64,000 nucleotides of DNA from Gemmatimonas aurantiaca T-27 (GCF_000010305.1 NC_012489.1:124001-188000), one strand, 5' to 3'. Positions 1 through 10,928 are shown, numbered from the stretch's first letter. A program made the numbers and translations. Notes: generated by a model not told the origin, from the letters alone.

Positions 1-921
1 GCCGCGCAACGCGGCCAGTGCACCCCGGGTATGCGGCGTCGTGAGAGCCAGTCCATCCGACGCGTCGGGGCCAGCGATGGCGTCGAGCATCAACGCGGCA
101 TCGGCCACCGAGCGTGCCAATGGTCCATGCGTATCGAGCACGGGCCACGTGGGAATCACGCCAGTGCGTGGCACCAGTCCGAAGGTCGGCTTCACACCCA
201 CCACGCCGCTGAACTGCGCGGGAATACGATTCGAGCCGCCGTCATCGGTGCCCAGCGCGGCAAACGCAGCACCGCAGGCGACCACCACGGCCGAACCCGC
301 ACTCGAGCCACCCGGCGTGCGCAACCCAGCCTGATCGTGCGGATTGCGCACCTGCCCACTCAACGAGCTGGTCCCATTGCCACGATACGCAAAGTCATCA
401 GCGACCGTCTTGCCCAGCAATACCGCGCCGGCCGCGCGCAGCCGCTGCACTTCGAGCGCGTCACGTTGCACCACCTGCGGAAAGAGTTGTGCCCACGCGG
501 CACTCGATGCCGTGGTAGGCAATCCTTTCATATCATAGATCGACTTGGCAAACAGCGGCACACCATCGAGTGGGCCGCGTAACGCCCGTTGCCGAAGTCG
601 GGCGTCCGACGCCCGCGCTTCTTCGAGTGCGGAGTCGGCCAGCAGATCGATCGCGTGCAATGTGGTGCTCAGGCTCCGGCACCGGTCGAGCGCCCGCGTG
701 GTGATCTCCACCGCCGTGTAACTCCCTCGCGCACGCCCCGCCTGATACGCCACGATGCTACCGCGCAGTGGGTCATCCTGCGCCACGGGATCGACGTTCA
801 GCAGATCCATCAGATGGTCCGCCAGGCGTTCCGCCGTGTGTGGGCCGCGTGATGACGTCGGCAACCACGAGAGGCCGAAGAGGGCGCCCAAATGGGCAAG
901 AGTATCACGACGGGAAGCCAT
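1..921 (-). CDS. Amidase signature family protein (partial, C-terminus off the left edge)
   Basis: The minus strand from the ATG at 919-921 is open for 307 codons to the window edge. The translation carries the amidase-signature Ser-Ser-Lys triad: a Lys in PLFAKSIYDMKG, the cis-Ser in TPGGSSAGSA and the nucleophile Ser in GTDDGGSNRIPA, followed by GVKPTFGLVPRTG. Family members hydrolyse C-N amide bonds; the substrate cannot be told from sequence. The N-terminus (MASRRDTLAHLGALFGLSW) has a twin-arginine followed by a hydrophobic stretch, so Tat-type export is possible but not certain. It is divergent from the PLP aminotransferase at 1091, with about 170 bp between them. The C-terminal part, including the family's variable substrate-binding region, is missing. 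Confidence 0.9.
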   Translation of the reverse strand, partial: MASRRDTLAHLGALFGLSWLPTSSRGPHTAERLADHLMDLLNVDPVAQDDPLRGSIVAYQAGRARGSYTAVEITTRALDRCRSLSTTLHAIDLLADSALEEARASDARLRQRALRGPLDGVPLFAKSIYDMKGLPTTASSAAWAQLFPQVVQRDALEVQRLRAAGAVLLGKTVADDFAYRGNGTSSLSGQVRNPHDQAGLRTPGGSSAGSAVVVACGAAFAALGTDDGGSNRIPAQFSGVVGVKPTFGLVPRTGVIPTWPVLDTHGPLARSVADAALMLDAIAGPDASDGLALTTPHTRGALAALRG

Positions 922-1090
922 CGCACGTCAGCAGGCAGAATGGGACGGTCCGGACAACACGCCGGGAGCAGCAGGACCTGCATACGAGAACCCGGTGGCG
1001 GCCCTTCGTAAAGGTCTGCATCGGCTCGTCATTGGCCGAGGCACTCGTTTCGACATTGCCCTCCCGCGCACCAATCCCGAAAATTGCAGT

Positions 1091-2437
1091 ATGCCCGACA
1101 ACTCTGGTCCCGACCACGCCCCCTTGGAGCCCAAGGACTCCCTCGGCCGCCGCGATATGCTTGGTGTGCTGGGGGGCGCGGCGCTTTCCCACTGGATGGG
1201 TACGACGCCAGCGGAACACACCACGCCGCTCTTTGTGCGAGACGTGAGCGCCTCTCCGCCGGGCATGCCCAGTCAGCCGCCGGTATTTCCGCGCAAAGCC
1301 GACTTTGCCATCGAAGATGGCGCCACCTATCTCAACGCGGCATACACCCACCCGATCCCGCGCGTTTCCGTGGATGCGGCACGCATCGCGGCCGAGAAGC
1401 GCGGGCTGATGCGCGGAGCGATCCCCGCGCCGAGTGGCACCCCAACGCCACGTGCGTTGTTCGCGCAGCTCATCAACGCCAAACCCACGGAGATCGCGCA
1501 CGTCTCGAGCACCAGCGCCGGCGAAAATCTCGTGGTGCGCGCTCTCGAACTCGATCATCGCCGCGATGGCAATGTGGTGACGGATGGTCTGCATTTCGAA
1601 GGGGCGCTCATGAACCTCAATGAGCTGCGGAAGCGCGGACTCGATGTGCGAATCGCGCGTCCCACGGCGGACGCCCGTATCGACCTGCGTGATCTCGAAC
1701 GGCTCATCGATCGGAACACGAAGCTGGTGGAGATCACGGCGACTGCCATGTACAACGGCTTTCAGCATGATCTCAAGGCCGTGGCCGATATGGCACACGC
1801 CAATGGCGCGCTGGTGTATGTGGACATCGTGCATGCCGCCGGCGCCGAGCCGCTGGATGTGCATGCGAGTGGTATCGACTTCGCGGCGTGTTCGAGCTTC
1901 AAGTGGTTGATGGGCGATTTTGGACTCGGCTTCCTGTACGCACGCGAAGCCATCTGGGATCGCCTCGTGCGGCCGGTGGCGAGCTACTACCAGGCCGCGG
2001 CCATCGACCAGCATGTGCCCCCCTACATGCCGGCCGGCGCCTACGAAGCGGTCACGTACGAATTCGCGCGCAGTGCGGCGGGTTTCTTCGAGATGGGCTC
2101 ACTCACCGGCAGCAGTGAAGTGGGCGTGGCCTTGCTTGCGAGCTCGCTCACCTATGTGCAGGCACTGGGTGTGGCCAACATTCAGGCGCATCGTGCGCCG
2201 CTCATTCGCAAGCTGCAACAGGAGATGCCGCGCCTCGGCTATCGGGCCATGACACCGTTGACGTCCACCGGTGGCATCGTGACATTCGCGAAACAGGGAC
2301 TCATGGAAAGCGAAGTGCCCAAGCGTCTGGCCGCGGCCAAGATCAACGTGCGGTTGGCGCCACACTGGTTGCGCATCTCACCATCGGTGTACAATGACAT
2401 GGCGGACATCGAACGCCTGTTGGGCGCACTCAGTTGA
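1091..2437 (+). CDS. Aminotransferase class V-fold PLP enzyme, Tat-exported
   Basis: A 448-residue fold-type I PLP protein of the class V aminotransferase/cysteine desulfurase group. Residues 1-40 contain GRRDMLGVLGGAALS, a twin-arginine signal. The PLP region shows a DIVHAAGAEP segment (Asp that contacts the pyridine N), then CSSFKWLMGDFGLGF with the presumed Schiff-base Lys. An upstream reading-frame extension to 755 exists but overlaps the divergent amidase; the ATG at 1091 directly precedes the signal peptide, so I chose it. The substrate is unknown: it could be an isopenicillin-N-epimerase-like or kynureninase-like enzyme. DoxX follows 45 bp downstream, probably co-transcribed. Confidence 0.85.
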   Translation: MPDNSGPDHAPLEPKDSLGRRDMLGVLGGAALSHWMGTTPAEHTTPLFVRDVSASPPGMPSQPPVFPRKADFAIEDGATYLNAAYTHPIPRVSVDAARIAAEKRGLMRGAIPAPSGTPTPRALFAQLINAKPTEIAHVSSTSAGENLVVRALELDHRRDGNVVTDGLHFEGALMNLNELRKRGLDVRIARPTADARIDLRDLERLIDRNTKLVEITATAMYNGFQHDLKAVADMAHANGALVYVDIVHAAGAEPLDVHASGIDFAACSSFKWLMGDFGLGFLYAREAIWDRLVRPVASYYQAAAIDQHVPPYMPAGAYEAVTYEFARSAAGFFEMGSLTGSSEVGVALLASSLTYVQALGVANIQAHRAPLIRKLQQEMPRLGYRAMTPLTSTGGIVTFAKQGLMESEVPKRLAAAKINVRLAPHWLRISPSVYNDMADIERLLGALS

Positions 2438-2482
2438 TGCCGCGCCGCCTCGGTATTCATACCTAACCCCAGCGAGAACATC

Positions 2483-2905
2483 ATGTCGCGTGTGCGTTCC
2501 CTGCTCCGTCTCGAAGCGGTTGCCCTGCAGCCCGACCTCGCCCTGTTGCTGTTGCGCGTGTGGTTCGGCCTGTCGCTCTGCGTGCTGCATGGGTGGGGCA
2601 AGATCGGCCGCCTGTCGGCTGATCCGGTGCAGTTTGCCGATCCGTTTGGTCTGGGCATGGGGCCTTCATTGGCACTCGCCGCCGCGGCCGAAGTTGTTGG
2701 TGCCCTGATGGTGGTGATCGGGCTGGCCACGCGCTGGGCCGCATTGGGTGTGATCGTCACCATGGCTACGGCCTTCTTCTTCGCACACGGTGGCAAGCTG
2801 ACCGGCGAAGGCAATGGCGAGATGCCGTTCCTGTTCCTCGGGGCATTCCTGGCCATCTTCCTGGCCGGCCCGGGGCGCTTCAGCGTCGACGACAAGCTGA
2901 AGTAA
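2483..2905 (+). CDS. DoxX family membrane protein
   Basis: 140 residues with four predicted hydrophobic helices (about 20-40, 60-80, 88-106 and 118-135). It has the typical DoxX opening LLLLRVWFGLSLCVLHGWGKI and a second-helix block AAAAEVVGALMVVIGLATR. DoxX-type proteins are inner-membrane subunits linked to thiol or quinone redox chemistry in some bacteria; the partner here is unknown. The gene sits 45 bp behind the exported PLP enzyme on the same strand, suggesting one transcript that ends at the hairpin at 2947-2983. Confidence 0.85.
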   Translation: MSRVRSLLRLEAVALQPDLALLLLRVWFGLSLCVLHGWGKIGRLSADPVQFADPFGLGMGPSLALAAAAEVVGALMVVIGLATRWAALGVIVTMATAFFFAHGGKLTGEGNGEMPFLFLGAFLAIFLAGPGRFSVDDKLK

Positions 2906-2946
2906 CACGCCCCATCGTGGGCTCGGCCACCGCGTTGTGAAACTCT

Positions 2947-2983
2947 GAAACCGGCAGTGCGCCTATCGCGTGCTGCCGGTTTC
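2947..2983. terminator. Hairpin between convergent DoxX and rhodanese genes
   Basis: GAAACCGGCA pairs perfectly with TGCCGGTTTC, and the inner GTGCGC/GCGTGC adds six more pairs (two G-U) around a CTATC loop. It lies just after the DoxX stop and overlaps the last codons and stop of the minus-strand rhodanese gene, so it can serve both convergent units. There is no long T-run. Confidence 0.6.
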
Positions 2984-3832
2984 TACTGGGGTATCGGTCT
3001 GGCTGCCCCACTCGGTCCAACTGCCGTCGTACACGGCCACCTGCTTTGCGCCGGCCACCTCGAGTCCCAGTGCCACTGCGCATGCCGTAATGCCACTGCC
3101 GCAACTGCACACGATGGGCGCATCGAGATTCACACCGGCATCCGCGAAGCGTGCGCGCAACACATCCGGTGACAGCATCTCACCATTGGCGCCCACCAGC
3201 GATGCATAGTGTGCGTTCTTTGCGCCTGGGATATGTCCGCCTCGCACACCGGCACGCGGTTCTGCTTCTTCCGCGGAGAAACGGCCTGGTGAACGCGCAT
3301 CCACGACCTGCTCGGCGTGTGATTCCACGTTGGCGCGCATGCTCGAGATGTCGCGCCACCGCGCCGCGTCCACGTGCGGCACAAAGGTCGCTGGCACCGG
3401 CGTGGGCACAGCATCACTGACCGGTCGGCCTTCAGCGCGCCACTTCACGAAGCCGCCATCGAGCACCGCCACCGCATCATGCCCGAGTGCACGCAGCATG
3501 TACCACAGGCGGGGCGCACTGAAGTGCTGTCCCGATCCGTCGTAGACCACAACTGCGTGTGTATTGCCGATGCCCAATGCCGACAGCTTGCTGGCCAGCG
3601 TCTCGGGTGACGGCAATGTGTGCGGATACGGCGCCGCCTCGTCGCTCAGCCAGTCGATATCGGCATACACTGCGCCGGGAATGTGCGCCGTGCCAAAATC
3701 CACACCGCCTTTGCGACCCGAAGCGGCCATGTACCAGCTCGCGTCCACAATGCGGAGTGCGGGGTGATCGAGATGATCGGCGAGCCATGCGGTGCTCACC
3801 AGCGGTGTCGGAAGCGAGATCGAGGAGGTCAT
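2963..3832 (-). CDS. sseA: Thiosulfate/3-mercaptopyruvate sulfurtransferase (two rhodanese domains)
   Basis: 289 residues with two tandem rhodanese domains. The N-terminal domain (about 10-130) is non-catalytic and contains YDGSGQHFSAPRLWYML. The C-terminal domain holds the active-site loop VCSCGSGITACAVALGLEVAG; a CGSGxTA loop is typical of 3-mercaptopyruvate sulfurtransferases, while rhodaneses usually have CRKGVT. It transfers sulfane sulfur to a thiol or cyanide acceptor in the cytoplasm. The ATG at 3832 has GGAGG about 12 bases upstream; an in-frame TTG four codons earlier sits on top of that SD, so I rejected it. It lies 31 bp behind the PrsW gene on the same strand, probably the same operon. 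Confidence 0.88.
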   Translation of the reverse strand: MTSSISLPTPLVSTAWLADHLDHPALRIVDASWYMAASGRKGGVDFGTAHIPGAVYADIDWLSDEAAPYPHTLPSPETLASKLSALGIGNTHAVVVYDGSGQHFSAPRLWYMLRALGHDAVAVLDGGFVKWRAEGRPVSDAVPTPVPATFVPHVDAARWRDISSMRANVESHAEQVVDARSPGRFSAEEAEPRAGVRGGHIPGAKNAHYASLVGANGEMLSPDVLRARFADAGVNLDAPIVCSCGSGITACAVALGLEVAGAKQVAVYDGSWTEWGSQTDTPVETGSTR

Positions 3833-3863
3833 GTCTGGAAGCAACCTCCGGGACCCGATGACC

Positions 3864-5294
3864 TCAAGCCATGGCCGTCGAGATCGGGATCACCGCCGCT
3901 TCCATCTGTCCTGAGCGCCGCATTGCCTCCTGGGCCTGGGCTTCACGGACCTGTCGGAGTCCACTCTGGATCATGCCCAGCACCAGCAGCCATGTAGCTG
4001 CCCCGAGCACCATGAACTTGCCATAGTAGCCCACAATCGGCAGGGCGACGTTGGCGTTCCAGGTCATATGCAACACCATGCAGACGCCGAGCACGCGCAG
4101 AAATCGGGGATCGGAGAACATCGACCGATCGAACGGCTTGTCTTCACGCACGCGCCAGAGTGCCGCGCCGGTGAGTCCCGTCCACAGCACATGGCCACCC
4201 AGCAACGTGAGCACCCCGCGATGCAGAATGGTGTCGCGCATGGCCACATCACCACCGGGTCCCAGCGCCGCGCGCAACGCGTACCCGGCCGACTCGAAGA
4301 TCGCAAAGCCCGCACCCACCGTGGCGCCCAGCAGCAGGCCGTTGAGTGTCCAGCGAAACCGTTTGTCGCGCACCACCAGCAACAGTGTGAGCACCTTGCC
4401 GGTCTCTTCCACGATGCCCGCGCTCGCTGCGCCCAGCCAGTTGGACAATCCGGCTGTCAGGTCGAAGAGAAACAGCGACACGATGATCGAAACGAGGCCA
4501 CCGGTGAGCAACAAGCGGATGACCTGATACAACGAAACGTTGCGTGGAACATTCACTTCGAAGAAGAACAGCAGCAGCGAGAGGGGCATCGCCACCGAAC
4601 CGATCATGATCAGTCCGGGAATGAGATTCACGTTGTGGAAACGATCCCACGCGAAGAGAAATCCCCAGTACAGCATGAGCGAGAGAATGCACACGCGCAC
4701 GAAGACCCAGGGGCGGGGCCAGCGACTGTCGATTTCCCCGAGCTGCGGTGTGGTGAGTGCTGTGCCGACCGTGAAGTTCGCCTCGATCTCACTGTCTTCG
4801 TGCGCCTTCGTGACATCGGCGAACATCTCCCGCGCGTTCCATTCCCCCGGCTTCTCGATGCCTGCGGCATTCGACAGGTGATCGCCCATGCGACTCACGA
4901 AGTCGAACACCGATACCGGGGTCGTGGTGACGTGCACTTCCCAGAGTGATCGCCCGATACGCACCTGCTGTCGGGCACGGGCTACGACGGTGGATGCCGC
5001 ATGTCCGTCCACATACAGCGGCAGCGTCCCCAGCGCGTCGATGCGTACCTGCTGACCATCGAGCCGGATGCGGGCGAATGCCCCTACGACTTCCGGGTCA
5101 TCGCTCAGCACGGCGCAATCGGCCGAGGTGCCGAGTTGCACCGGTGTGGCGCCGACGAGGATGCGTTTGTGCAGGTCCGGTCCGGCAATACACACGAGCA
5201 GGTGTGTGCCGGTGACCGATCCTGGTGCCGCGGACGCGGCGGGGCGGCCGGAGGGCGTGTGCCCGCCTTCCGGGGCGGTATCGATGGGATCCAT
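3864..5294 (-). CDS. PrsW family intramembrane metalloprotease with N-terminal FHA-like domain
   Basis: 476 residues. Residues about 30-122 read like a forkhead-associated beta-sandwich (start LLVCIAG, end VRIGRSLWEVHV) but the phosphopeptide-binding Arg and Ser/His positions are not conserved. From about residue 198 on come eight or so hydrophobic helices with the PrsW/M82 marks: EETGK near residue 300, GATVGAGFAIFES, then GGHVLWTGLTG and LHMTWN, the last two supplying His residues. PrsW proteases cleave transmembrane anti-sigma factors in Firmicutes; the target here is unknown. The ATG at 5294 was preferred over a 42-codon extension that has no domain content. Confidence 0.82.
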   Translation of the reverse strand: MDPIDTAPEGGHTPSGRPAASAAPGSVTGTHLLVCIAGPDLHKRILVGATPVQLGTSADCAVLSDDPEVVGAFARIRLDGQQVRIDALGTLPLYVDGHAASTVVARARQQVRIGRSLWEVHVTTTPVSVFDFVSRMGDHLSNAAGIEKPGEWNAREMFADVTKAHEDSEIEANFTVGTALTTPQLGEIDSRWPRPWVFVRVCILSLMLYWGFLFAWDRFHNVNLIPGLIMIGSVAMPLSLLLFFFEVNVPRNVSLYQVIRLLLTGGLVSIIVSLFLFDLTAGLSNWLGAASAGIVEETGKVLTLLLVVRDKRFRWTLNGLLLGATVGAGFAIFESAGYALRAALGPGGDVAMRDTILHRGVLTLLGGHVLWTGLTGAALWRVREDKPFDRSMFSDPRFLRVLGVCMVLHMTWNANVALPIVGYYGKFMVLGAATWLLVLGMIQSGLRQVREAQAQEAMRRSGQMEAAVIPISTAMA

Positions 5295-5517
5295 GCTCAC
5301 GATGCTGCAGCCCCTCGGCTGCACCGGCAAGTCAGCGTGGGTCCGCGGGCCCGGTGGGAGGCCTGCAGTTGCCTGCAGGAGCCCGCAGGCCATGCGGTTG
5401 AGGTCGCCAAGAGGCGGCATTCCGGAAACTGTCTGTACCGAAGTGTACGGGAGGCCAACTCCGCATTAATCCCGACTTGAACGCTCGGTGATGCAGTGTT
5501 TAAGTGCAAAGGTATTT

Positions 5518-5536
5518 CTTGAGAATTCGTCTCAAG
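5518..5536. promoter_or_regulatory. Inverted repeat upstream of TonB receptor (possible Fur-type operator)
   Basis: CTTGAGA-ATTCG-TCTCAAG, a perfect 7-bp inverted repeat 27 bp before the probable GTG start of the receptor. Read as a 7-1-7 site (TGAGAAT T CGTCTCA), it matches 10 of 14 fixed positions of the E. coli Fur consensus TGATAATNATTATCA. Metal control of a TonB receptor would make sense, but the assignment is an inference. Confidence 0.4.
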
Positions 5537-5562
5537 TAGCGAAACCGGGAACCCGCCCTCTC

Positions 5563-7755
5563 GTGTCCAACTCTCCACGCACCCGCGTCGCGGCCGCCAT
5601 GGCCGCGACTCTCCTGGTGCCTGCACTGGCCTCCGCCCAGCAGCAGGGCACCACTTCACGTCCCGCCCAATCCCTGTCGCAAGTGGTGGTTTCTGCGTCA
5701 GGAACAGCACAGCAGCGCGTCAGTGCACCAGCATCTATCACGGTTCTATCCCGGGAAGAGATGCTGCGGTAGCGCAACTCGAGCCTCGCCGAAGCGCTGC
5801 GGACCATCGAAGGCGTGGACGTGGGCGACACGCAAGGCAAAACCGGCGGACTCAACATCAGTATCCGCGGTATGCCCAGCGACTACACGCTGATCCTGAT
5901 CGACGGCCGCCGGCAGAACACCGCCGGGTCCATCACGCCAAACGGCTTCGGCGAGACTTCGACCAGCTTCCTGCCGCCGGTCTCGTCCATTGAGCGCATC
6001 GAGATCATCCGCGGTCCGATGGCGACGCTGTACGGCTCCGATGCCATGGGTGGCGTGATCAACATCATCACCCGCAAGGTGGCCCGGCGCTGGGAAGGCT
6101 CGATGAGCTCCGATGCCACTATCCAGGAAACGGCAGGCTTCGGCAACATCTACGGCTCCACCCTGTACGCCACCGGTCCGCTGGTCGCCAACAAGCTGTC
6201 GATGGCCTTGCGCGGCAGCTTCACGGGCCGCGCCGAATCCAAGCTCCAGCCCACCGGAGAAGTGGGAGCCACCACGGCCATCAGCACGCGCGGTCCGAGC
6301 CCAGTCGGCTCCAATGTGCATTCGCTGGGTGGTCGCCTGACCTGGCTGCCGTCGTCCCGCCATGAAGTGGCGCTGGACGTGGACATAGCCCGTCAGAGCT
6401 ACGACAACGACCAGGCGCAGCTTGGCACGCTCGATCGCCCCGACCTCACGCCGCCCACGTTCAATGGCTACGCGTCGTCGATGCATTTCAATCGTGATCA
6501 GTATGCACTCTCGCACAACTGGCGCCTCGGACGCGGCCGGCTCGAGTCGAGCCTGATGCACAACTTCACCGGCACCATCGGTCGCACGTTGCCCAGTGGG
6601 ACGCCGGGTGGTCCGCCGGGCAGCGGCGCGCCCAACAAGCCGGCCGGTGCGCCACGCACGCTCGAGTCCACGAGCAATGTGTTCGACACGCGCTATGTGT
6701 CGGTGCTGGGCAGCCACCTGCTCACCGTGGGCGGACAGTTCTGGGCCGCGAAGATGGTGGACGGTGTGGCGCTCGATCCGTTCGAACAGACGCAGTGGTC
6801 GGTGTTTGCCGAAGACCAGTGGTCGCTGCCGGGCAACGTCGCACTCACGCTCGGTGTGCGTCGCGATGAACACGACGCGTTCGGTCAGCACACCTCACCG
6901 CGTGCCTACGCCGTGTGGCGGGCGTTGCCCAAGCTGAGCATCAAGACAGGTGTCAGCGCAGGCTACAAGACGCCGCGTCTCGAGCAGCTCGTGGACGGTA
7001 TCATCGGCTTCACTGCACAGGGACGTACCGCCACGATCGGCTCACCGGGACTGCGTCCCGAGACGAGCGTGAGCAGTGAGTTCGGGCTGTACTACCAGGG
7101 CGGGAACGGCTTCGACGCCAGTGTGTCGGCGTTCAACAATGAATTCCGCGACAAGATCACCTCGGGCACACCGGTGGCGAACTGCACCTTCGCCGGCGCG
7201 CCGAACCTGCCGGGCTGCGTGAACTACGGCAGCTTCCCCACGCAGGAATCGTTCGGCCAGAGCATCAACGTCGACAAGGCCGTCACGCGGGGTATCGAGA
7301 CGAATGTGCGTGCCCCCCTGATCGCGGGTTGGGCGATCACCACGAACTACACGCATACGAGCAGCGAGCAGCTCAGCGGTCCGAACAACGGCTTCCCCCT
7401 CGGCAACACGCCCAAGCACATGGTGAACGGTCGTGTGTTCGGGGCGATCGGCAGCCGGCTCGACGGCTGGGTGAGCGGTGAGTATCGCAGCGCCCGCACG
7501 CGTCGCATGTCGGCTGGTGCCAACCCCGCCGCCGATGCCCTCGGCGACTTCCGCGCCTACAGCCTGTTCCATCTGGGCGGATCGGTGCGCGTGATGCGTC
7601 AATTGTCCCTGCGTGCGTCGGTGAACAACCTGCTCAATACCGACTTCCTCGAATACGCGGCGTACCGGAGTGGCACGCAGACGTTGTACACCAACCTGTA
7701 CAACAACCATCAGGAAGGTCGTCGTCTGTGGCTGTCCACCACGATCGAGTTCTGA
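5563..7755 (+). pseudogene. TonB-dependent siderophore/colicin-type receptor interrupted by in-frame TAG
   Basis: A GTG at 5563 starts a signal peptide (SNSPRTRVAAAMAATLLVPALASAQ) followed by the plug-domain opening SLSQVVVSASGTAQQRVSAP. The frame hits TAG at 5770-5772 after REEMLR, then continues in the same frame with RNSSLAEALRTIEGVDVGDT and the full plug and barrel to 7755, ending in the C-terminal Phe of an outer-membrane barrel (LSTTIEF). Plug motifs ISIRGMPSDYTLILIDGRR and IEIIRGPMATLYGSDAMGGVINI are typical of Cir/FepA-like receptors. A single CAG-to-TAG change explains the stop. The downstream part alone has no signal peptide, so it should not be functional without readthrough. An alternative ATG lies at 5488, but it would run through the inverted repeat at 5518. 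Confidence 0.88.
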
Positions 7756-7797
7756 TTCCGACGTTGTGTGATGTAGTAGCGAGAGGGTAGCGGAGAC

Positions 7798-9441
7798 TCA
7801 GCTCTGTGGCGACCCAGGCCAGAGGTCGCCATAGAGTTGCGGTCCGCACGTCTGACAAATGCTGTGACTGAATGTCGCGTTGGAGCGTTCCGAGACAAAC
7901 GTTTCCACCGCTTCCCAGTAGCCTCGGTCGTCGCGCACCTTCTTGCAGTTGGCGCAGATCGGGATGAGGCCGGACAACGTGCGCACTTCGGCGAGCGCCG
8001 TGCGCAACTCTTCGTTGAGTGACGCGAGTTCGGCATTGGCGGCGGCCAAGGCGGCCACGCGGGCCCGTTCGCGTCTCTGGTGGTACACCAGCAGGAGCAG
8101 CAGTGCCGATACGAGCGCGAGAATGATGCTGCCCATGATGACGGTGCTGCGCTGGCGCGAGATCACCACCTGCTGTTCCTCGCCACGCGCCTGCAATTGC
8201 ACATTGGCCCGCAGGGCGGCGTCCGTCTCCGAACGGGCTTCACGGGCTGCGATGCGCAGCGCGGCGTCCTGATCGAAGATGGTGTCGCGCAGTACACGAT
8301 AGGCGCGCAGGTATCCCACGGCTGCACGTGCGTTGCCGGAACTGTATTCGAGCTCCGAGAGATGGTCGAGCGCGGCGAGGGCGATGATGCGTTGGCCCAC
8401 GATACGCGAGAGGGCGAGTGATTCGGTGAACTGGGCGCGCGCCTTGGCGGCATTGCCCAGAAGCACACTGGCTTCGCCCAGGTACAGCAGCGCGCGGGCG
8501 CGGGCGCGGTCACTGCGGCGATCCACGGCCGAAGCCAGCACGGAATCGAGGATGGTGTTGGCCTCCGCCGCGCGCCCTTCGCGCAACAACAAGGCGCCGG
8601 TGCTGACGGCGTTGAACTCCCAGCTTTCCACGGAATCGGCGCGCGAGGTGCGTCCCATGGGCAGCTCGTACGCCCCGATGGACTGATCGATGAGTCGTCG
8701 GGCGTCGACCAGGTTGCCGCGGTCGATTTCCAGCATGGCGAGGCTGTTGAGCGCGTAGCCCAGCGCGGCCGCTCCTGCCGGGACACCTTCAGCCACCCGG
8801 GTGGCTTCCTGCAGCGTCACCCGCGCGCGCTCCAGTTGCCCCCAGTCGTGATAGACCTTGCCGATATTGGTGAGCGTGCGGGCGAGGCCCATGCTGTCGC
8901 GGGAGACACGGCGCATGCGCAGCGCCTGCACAAAGGCTTCGAGGGCCGGCTCGTAAATGCCGAGTTGGTAGTACGACGCGCCGAGGCCGTTGTACACGCG
9001 GGCGAGTTCGGTGGGGTCGTCGAGGCGACGGCGTACGACGAGCGCCGAATCGAGGTAGACCAGTGCGCTGTCGTAGAAGTTGCGCGCCCAGAAGGTGATG
9101 CCGATCCGGTAGTGTGCGTTGGCGAGTGTCACGGAATCGTCGCTCTTGCGCGCGAGCGCGACGGCCTCGTGATAGTACCGCATAGCCGGTACGGGCTGGT
9201 CGCGTTCGATCCGCTCACCCAGCCGGAACACCGAATCGGCCTTGGCGGATCGCGGCTTGGCCGGTTGGGTGCTCAAGGGGGCAGCCGCCGCGGTTCCCGC
9301 CGGAGCGGACCCCGCGGGCTGCGCCCGACCCGTCGTCGGCAGGGACAGCAGCCAGAGCAACGACAACAGCGGGGAGACGGCCGGCAGCCGGCGAATGCAG
9401 CGCCATGCGCGTCCACCCCGGAGAGATCCGAGATCTACCAT
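7798..9441 (-). CDS. TPR-repeat membrane protein with C-terminal Cys-rich domain
   Basis: 547 residues. A signal or anchor helix (about 15-40) is followed by a long array of tetratricopeptide repeats (about 70-400, e.g. ARVYNGLGASYYQLGIYEPALEAF), a transmembrane helix (IMGSIILALVSALLLLLVY, about 435-455), a coiled-coil (ANAELASLNEELRTALAEVR) and a final 60 residues with GLIPICANCKKVRDDRGYW and HSICQTCGPQLY. That last module (ICxxCKKxRDDxGYW...CxxC) is known from the tails of sensor kinases and response regulators, where it probably binds metal. Here no kinase or receiver domain is present. The architecture suggests an exported TPR sensor passing a signal to the cytoplasmic coil; this is inference. 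Confidence 0.8.
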   Translation of the reverse strand: MVDLGSLRGGRAWRCIRRLPAVSPLLSLLWLLSLPTTGRAQPAGSAPAGTAAAAPLSTQPAKPRSAKADSVFRLGERIERDQPVPAMRYYHEAVALARKSDDSVTLANAHYRIGITFWARNFYDSALVYLDSALVVRRRLDDPTELARVYNGLGASYYQLGIYEPALEAFVQALRMRRVSRDSMGLARTLTNIGKVYHDWGQLERARVTLQEATRVAEGVPAGAAALGYALNSLAMLEIDRGNLVDARRLIDQSIGAYELPMGRTSRADSVESWEFNAVSTGALLLREGRAAEANTILDSVLASAVDRRSDRARARALLYLGEASVLLGNAAKARAQFTESLALSRIVGQRIIALAALDHLSELEYSSGNARAAVGYLRAYRVLRDTIFDQDAALRIAAREARSETDAALRANVQLQARGEEQQVVISRQRSTVIMGSIILALVSALLLLLVYHQRRERARVAALAAANAELASLNEELRTALAEVRTLSGLIPICANCKKVRDDRGYWEAVETFVSERSNATFSHSICQTCGPQLYGDLWPGSPQS

Positions 9442-9474
9442 GGATCAATGTATGGCGACGTGCAGTCCATTTGG

Positions 9475-9504
9475 CACGGTGCCTCCGTCCGCGGAGGGAC
9501 CGTG
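9475..9504. promoter_or_regulatory. Hairpin in the argG upstream region
   Basis: CACGGT/ACCGTG and CCTCCG/CGGAGG form a 12-bp stem with one G-G mismatch and a TCCG loop, 50 bp before the argG start and between divergent genes. It could be an operator or an RNA structure in the argG leader. It does not resemble the ARG-like palindrome at 63106. Confidence 0.4.
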
Positions 9505-9537
9505 ATACCTTCCAAGGCTGTTCCGCGAGCTCACTGA

Positions 9538-10893
<1,356 letters not shown>

Positions 10894-10928
10894 TCGACGG
10901 CACGCGCGAACCAGTTCGCGTTGTCATG

